Assembly: GCA_007571115.1 (NCBI GenBank)
Contig: RKSA01000197.1
Location: forward strand, 1 to 7,986
DNA length: 7,986 bases
Direction: 5' to 3'
DNA from: Gammaproteobacteria bacterium
GTDB taxonomy: Bacteria > Pseudomonadota > Gammaproteobacteria > Pseudomonadales > Pseudohongiellaceae
Position numbers and translations under genes: made by a program. This document shows positions 6,722 through 7,986 of the stretch, one piece after another (the first letter of the stretch is position 1; each line of letters starts with the position of its first letter). The notes below the pieces were generated by a model that saw only the letters and a list, made by a program, of their open reading frames with translations, ran no database searches and was not told the DNA's origin.

Positions 6722-7690
6722 ATGAACATGACCGTCAAGCTGGCCAATCCGCGCGGCTTTTGTGCGGGTGTCGAGCGTGCCATCGAGGTTGTCGAGCGAG
6801 CCTTGGAGCGTTTTGGCAAGCCAGTCTACGTTCGCCACGAGATCGTGCACAACCGCCATGTCGTGGCGGAGCTGAAACAGCGGGGCGCCGTTTTCGTCGA
6901 GGAGCTTGACGAGATTCCGGCGCTCGATTCGCGGGGCCGCAGGCCCATCGTGGTGTTCAGCGCCCACGGCGTCGCCCAGGTCGTGCAGGCCGATGCGCTG
7001 GCGCGGGATTTCCAGGTGTTCGACGCGACCTGCCCCCTGGTCACCAAGGTGCATCGCGAAGTCGCGAAAATCAGCCGCGAAGGCGGCGAATGCGTCCTGA
7101 TCGGGCACGCCGGGCACCCCGAAGTGCAGGGAACGATCGGCAATTTCGATCGCGGGGCGGGGGGCGATATCTATCTCGTCGAATCGGTCGGGGATGCCGC
7201 CAGGCTCGAGGTGCGGGACGCGTCGCGGCTGAGCTACGTCTCCCAGACGACCTTGTCCGTCGACGACTGCGCGCGAATCGTCGCCGCCTTGCAGGAGCGT
7301 TTCCCCGGCATCCAGGGGCCGCGCAAGAGCGACATCTGCTACGCCACGCAGAACCGCCAGGACGCCGTCAAGCAGATGGCGCTCGAATGCGACCTGATCC
7401 TCGTCGTCGGCGCCGCCAACAGCTCGAACTCGAACCGCCTGCGCGACCTCGCCGAACAGCTCGGCTGCCAGGCCCATCTGATCAGCAACGCCAGCGCCAT
7501 CGAGCCTGGCTGGCTCGAAGGCAGGCGCCAAGTCGGCGTGACCGCAGGGGCATCGACCCCCGAACTGCTCGTTCGCGAGGTCGTCGATTATTTGCAAACG
7601 GGCTCTCTGCAAACAGGCAGCGAGGTGCGCGAGCTTGCCGGAGTCAGCGAGAACATCTCGTTCAGCCTCCCGCCCGGGCTACGCGACTGA
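6722..7690 (+). CDS. ispH: 4-hydroxy-3-methylbut-2-enyl diphosphate reductase
   Basis: Catalyses the last step of the MEP pathway, reducing HMBPP to IPP and DMAPP with a [4Fe-4S] cluster in the cytoplasm. The three cluster cysteines are C14 (NPRGFCAGV), C104 (DATCPLV) and C206 (DICYATQNRQ). Substrate-binding residues are also present: H43 near HEIVHN, H82 in SAHGV, H132 and E134 in GHPEV, the SQTTL block (174-178), SSNSNRL (234-240) and GASTPE (276-281). At 322 residues it is of normal length (E. coli 316). The C-terminus holds a duplicated LQTGS (291-300). It follows ileS by 9 bp, whereas in many gammaproteobacteria lspA and fkpB lie between them. It has no visible promoter and is probably expressed from the ribF-ileS transcript. 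Confidence 0.98.
   Translation: MNMTVKLANPRGFCAGVERAIEVVERALERFGKPVYVRHEIVHNRHVVAELKQRGAVFVEELDEIPALDSRGRRPIVVFSAHGVAQVVQADALARDFQVFDATCPLVTKVHREVAKISREGGECVLIGHAGHPEVQGTIGNFDRGAGGDIYLVESVGDAARLEVRDASRLSYVSQTTLSVDDCARIVAALQERFPGIQGPRKSDICYATQNRQDAVKQMALECDLILVVGAANSSNSNRLRDLAEQLGCQAHLISNASAIEPGWLEGRRQVGVTAGASTPELLVREVVDYLQTGSLQTGSEVRELAGVSENISFSLPPGLRD
7592..7621 (+). repeat. 15-bp tandem duplication in ispH
   Basis: Two adjacent 15-bp copies encode LQTGS twice (residues 291-300), with synonymous differences between them. They sit between the conserved PELLVREVVDYL helix and the variable C-terminal tail, so the insertion is probably tolerated. Likely a slippage product. Confidence 0.7.
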
Positions 7691-7698
7691 ACCCGAGG

Positions 7699-7986
7699 TC
7701 ACTGCCGGGGAAACGGAACGATCTCGCCCATCTGGCCGCTGGGCTGGGTCCGGCAGCGCATTCGCGCCGCAGGGCCTTCTCCCTTGGCGTTTTTGTGCGT
7801 GACCTGAAGCTCGTATTCGGTATCGGGCTTGAGTCCGACGAAGCTGCATCCTTGCAGCGGGGTTTCGAAGCCCGGGCTCCAGTCCTCGGCGCCGAGCTCG
7901 CGGATTCGCACCACCGTCGTCAGTTCGGGGCGCCATTTGGCGTCGATCACCTTGCCCTCCTCGAAGGGCAGCGAGACTCGCAGCTC
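7699..7986 (-). CDS. fibronectin type III domain protein (C-terminal end only)
   Basis: The reading frame enters from the right edge on the minus strand and ends at a TGA 8 bp beyond the ispH stop; 95 residues are visible and the N-terminal part lies outside the window. Numbered from the edge, WRPELTTVVRIREL (18-31), LQGCSFVGLKPDTEYELQV (45-63) and KNAKGEGPAARMRCRTQ (66-82) match the later strands of an FN3 beta-sandwich, including the L-x-P-x-T-x-Y hallmark and the N-A-x-G-x-G-P turn. FN3 modules usually mediate binding in secreted or surface proteins and in phage tail proteins; no signal or catalytic domain can be seen here. A GTG at 7950 is in frame but falls inside the domain, so it is not a convincing start. 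The gene is convergent to ispH and is not part of its operon. Confidence 0.8.
   Translation of the reverse strand, partial: ELRVSLPFEEGKVIDAKWRPELTTVVRIRELGAEDWSPGFETPLQGCSFVGLKPDTEYELQVTHKNAKGEGPAARMRCRTQPSGQMGEIVPFPRQ

Noticed and set aside
5528..7612. Long minus-strand open frame (694 codons) opposite ileS and ispH
   Set aside because: It is antisense to two clearly conserved genes. Long antisense frames are common in GC-rich coding DNA, and the translation has no recognisable domain.
7679..7936. Second minus-strand open frame overlapping the FN3 gene
   Set aside because: It is in another frame of the same strand, Arg-rich and without domain features, and it would overlap the ispH 3' end; the FN3 frame is clearly the coding one.

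Overview
This window is GC-rich, gene-dense bacterial DNA. Five genes read on the + strand and one runs in from the right edge on the - strand. The most likely source is a proteobacterium, probably a gammaproteobacterium. The evidence is a typical IleRS with a C-terminal Cys4 zinc finger, a bacterial bifunctional RibF, and the ribF-ileS-ispH order, which is a reduced form of the ribF-ileS-lspA-fkpB-ispH block known from gammaproteobacteria. I cannot name the genus from sequence alone.

Left part (bases 1-2770): three genes are joined stop-to-start. The first is the 3' part of an ATP-grasp ligase whose frame is open to the left edge. The second is a 584-residue fusion of a PlsC/OlsA-like O-acyltransferase and an OlsB-like GNAT N-acyltransferase (OlsF-like). 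The third is a 73-residue protein with two hydrophobic segments. Overlaps of 8 bp and 4 bp imply translational coupling. The set looks like an aminolipid (ornithine- or glycine-lipid type) or lipidated-peptide module. The acyltransferase assignment is strong; the joint pathway is inference.

Middle and right part (2771-7690): a 76-bp gap with a good -10 box leads into ribF (FMN/FAD synthesis). This is followed by ileS (4-bp overlap) and ispH (last step of the MEP isoprenoid pathway, 9 bp after ileS). The lspA and fkpB genes normally found between ileS and ispH are absent, and the usual upstream murJ is replaced by the lipid module. ribF carries an in-frame 12-bp tandem repeat inserted just after the predicted catalytic Glu of the riboflavin kinase domain, and an Asn/Ala low-complexity tail. 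ispH has a small 15-bp duplication near its 3' end. All three look like replication-slippage products.

Right edge (7699-7986): a convergent gene, only 8 bp beyond the ispH stop, encodes the C-terminal end of a fibronectin type III domain protein.

No RNA gene, CRISPR array, insertion sequence, attachment site or origin was recognised. The most noteworthy points are the coupled ATP-grasp/OlsF-like/membrane-peptide module, the loss of lspA-fkpB from the cluster, and the repeat expansion within RibF.
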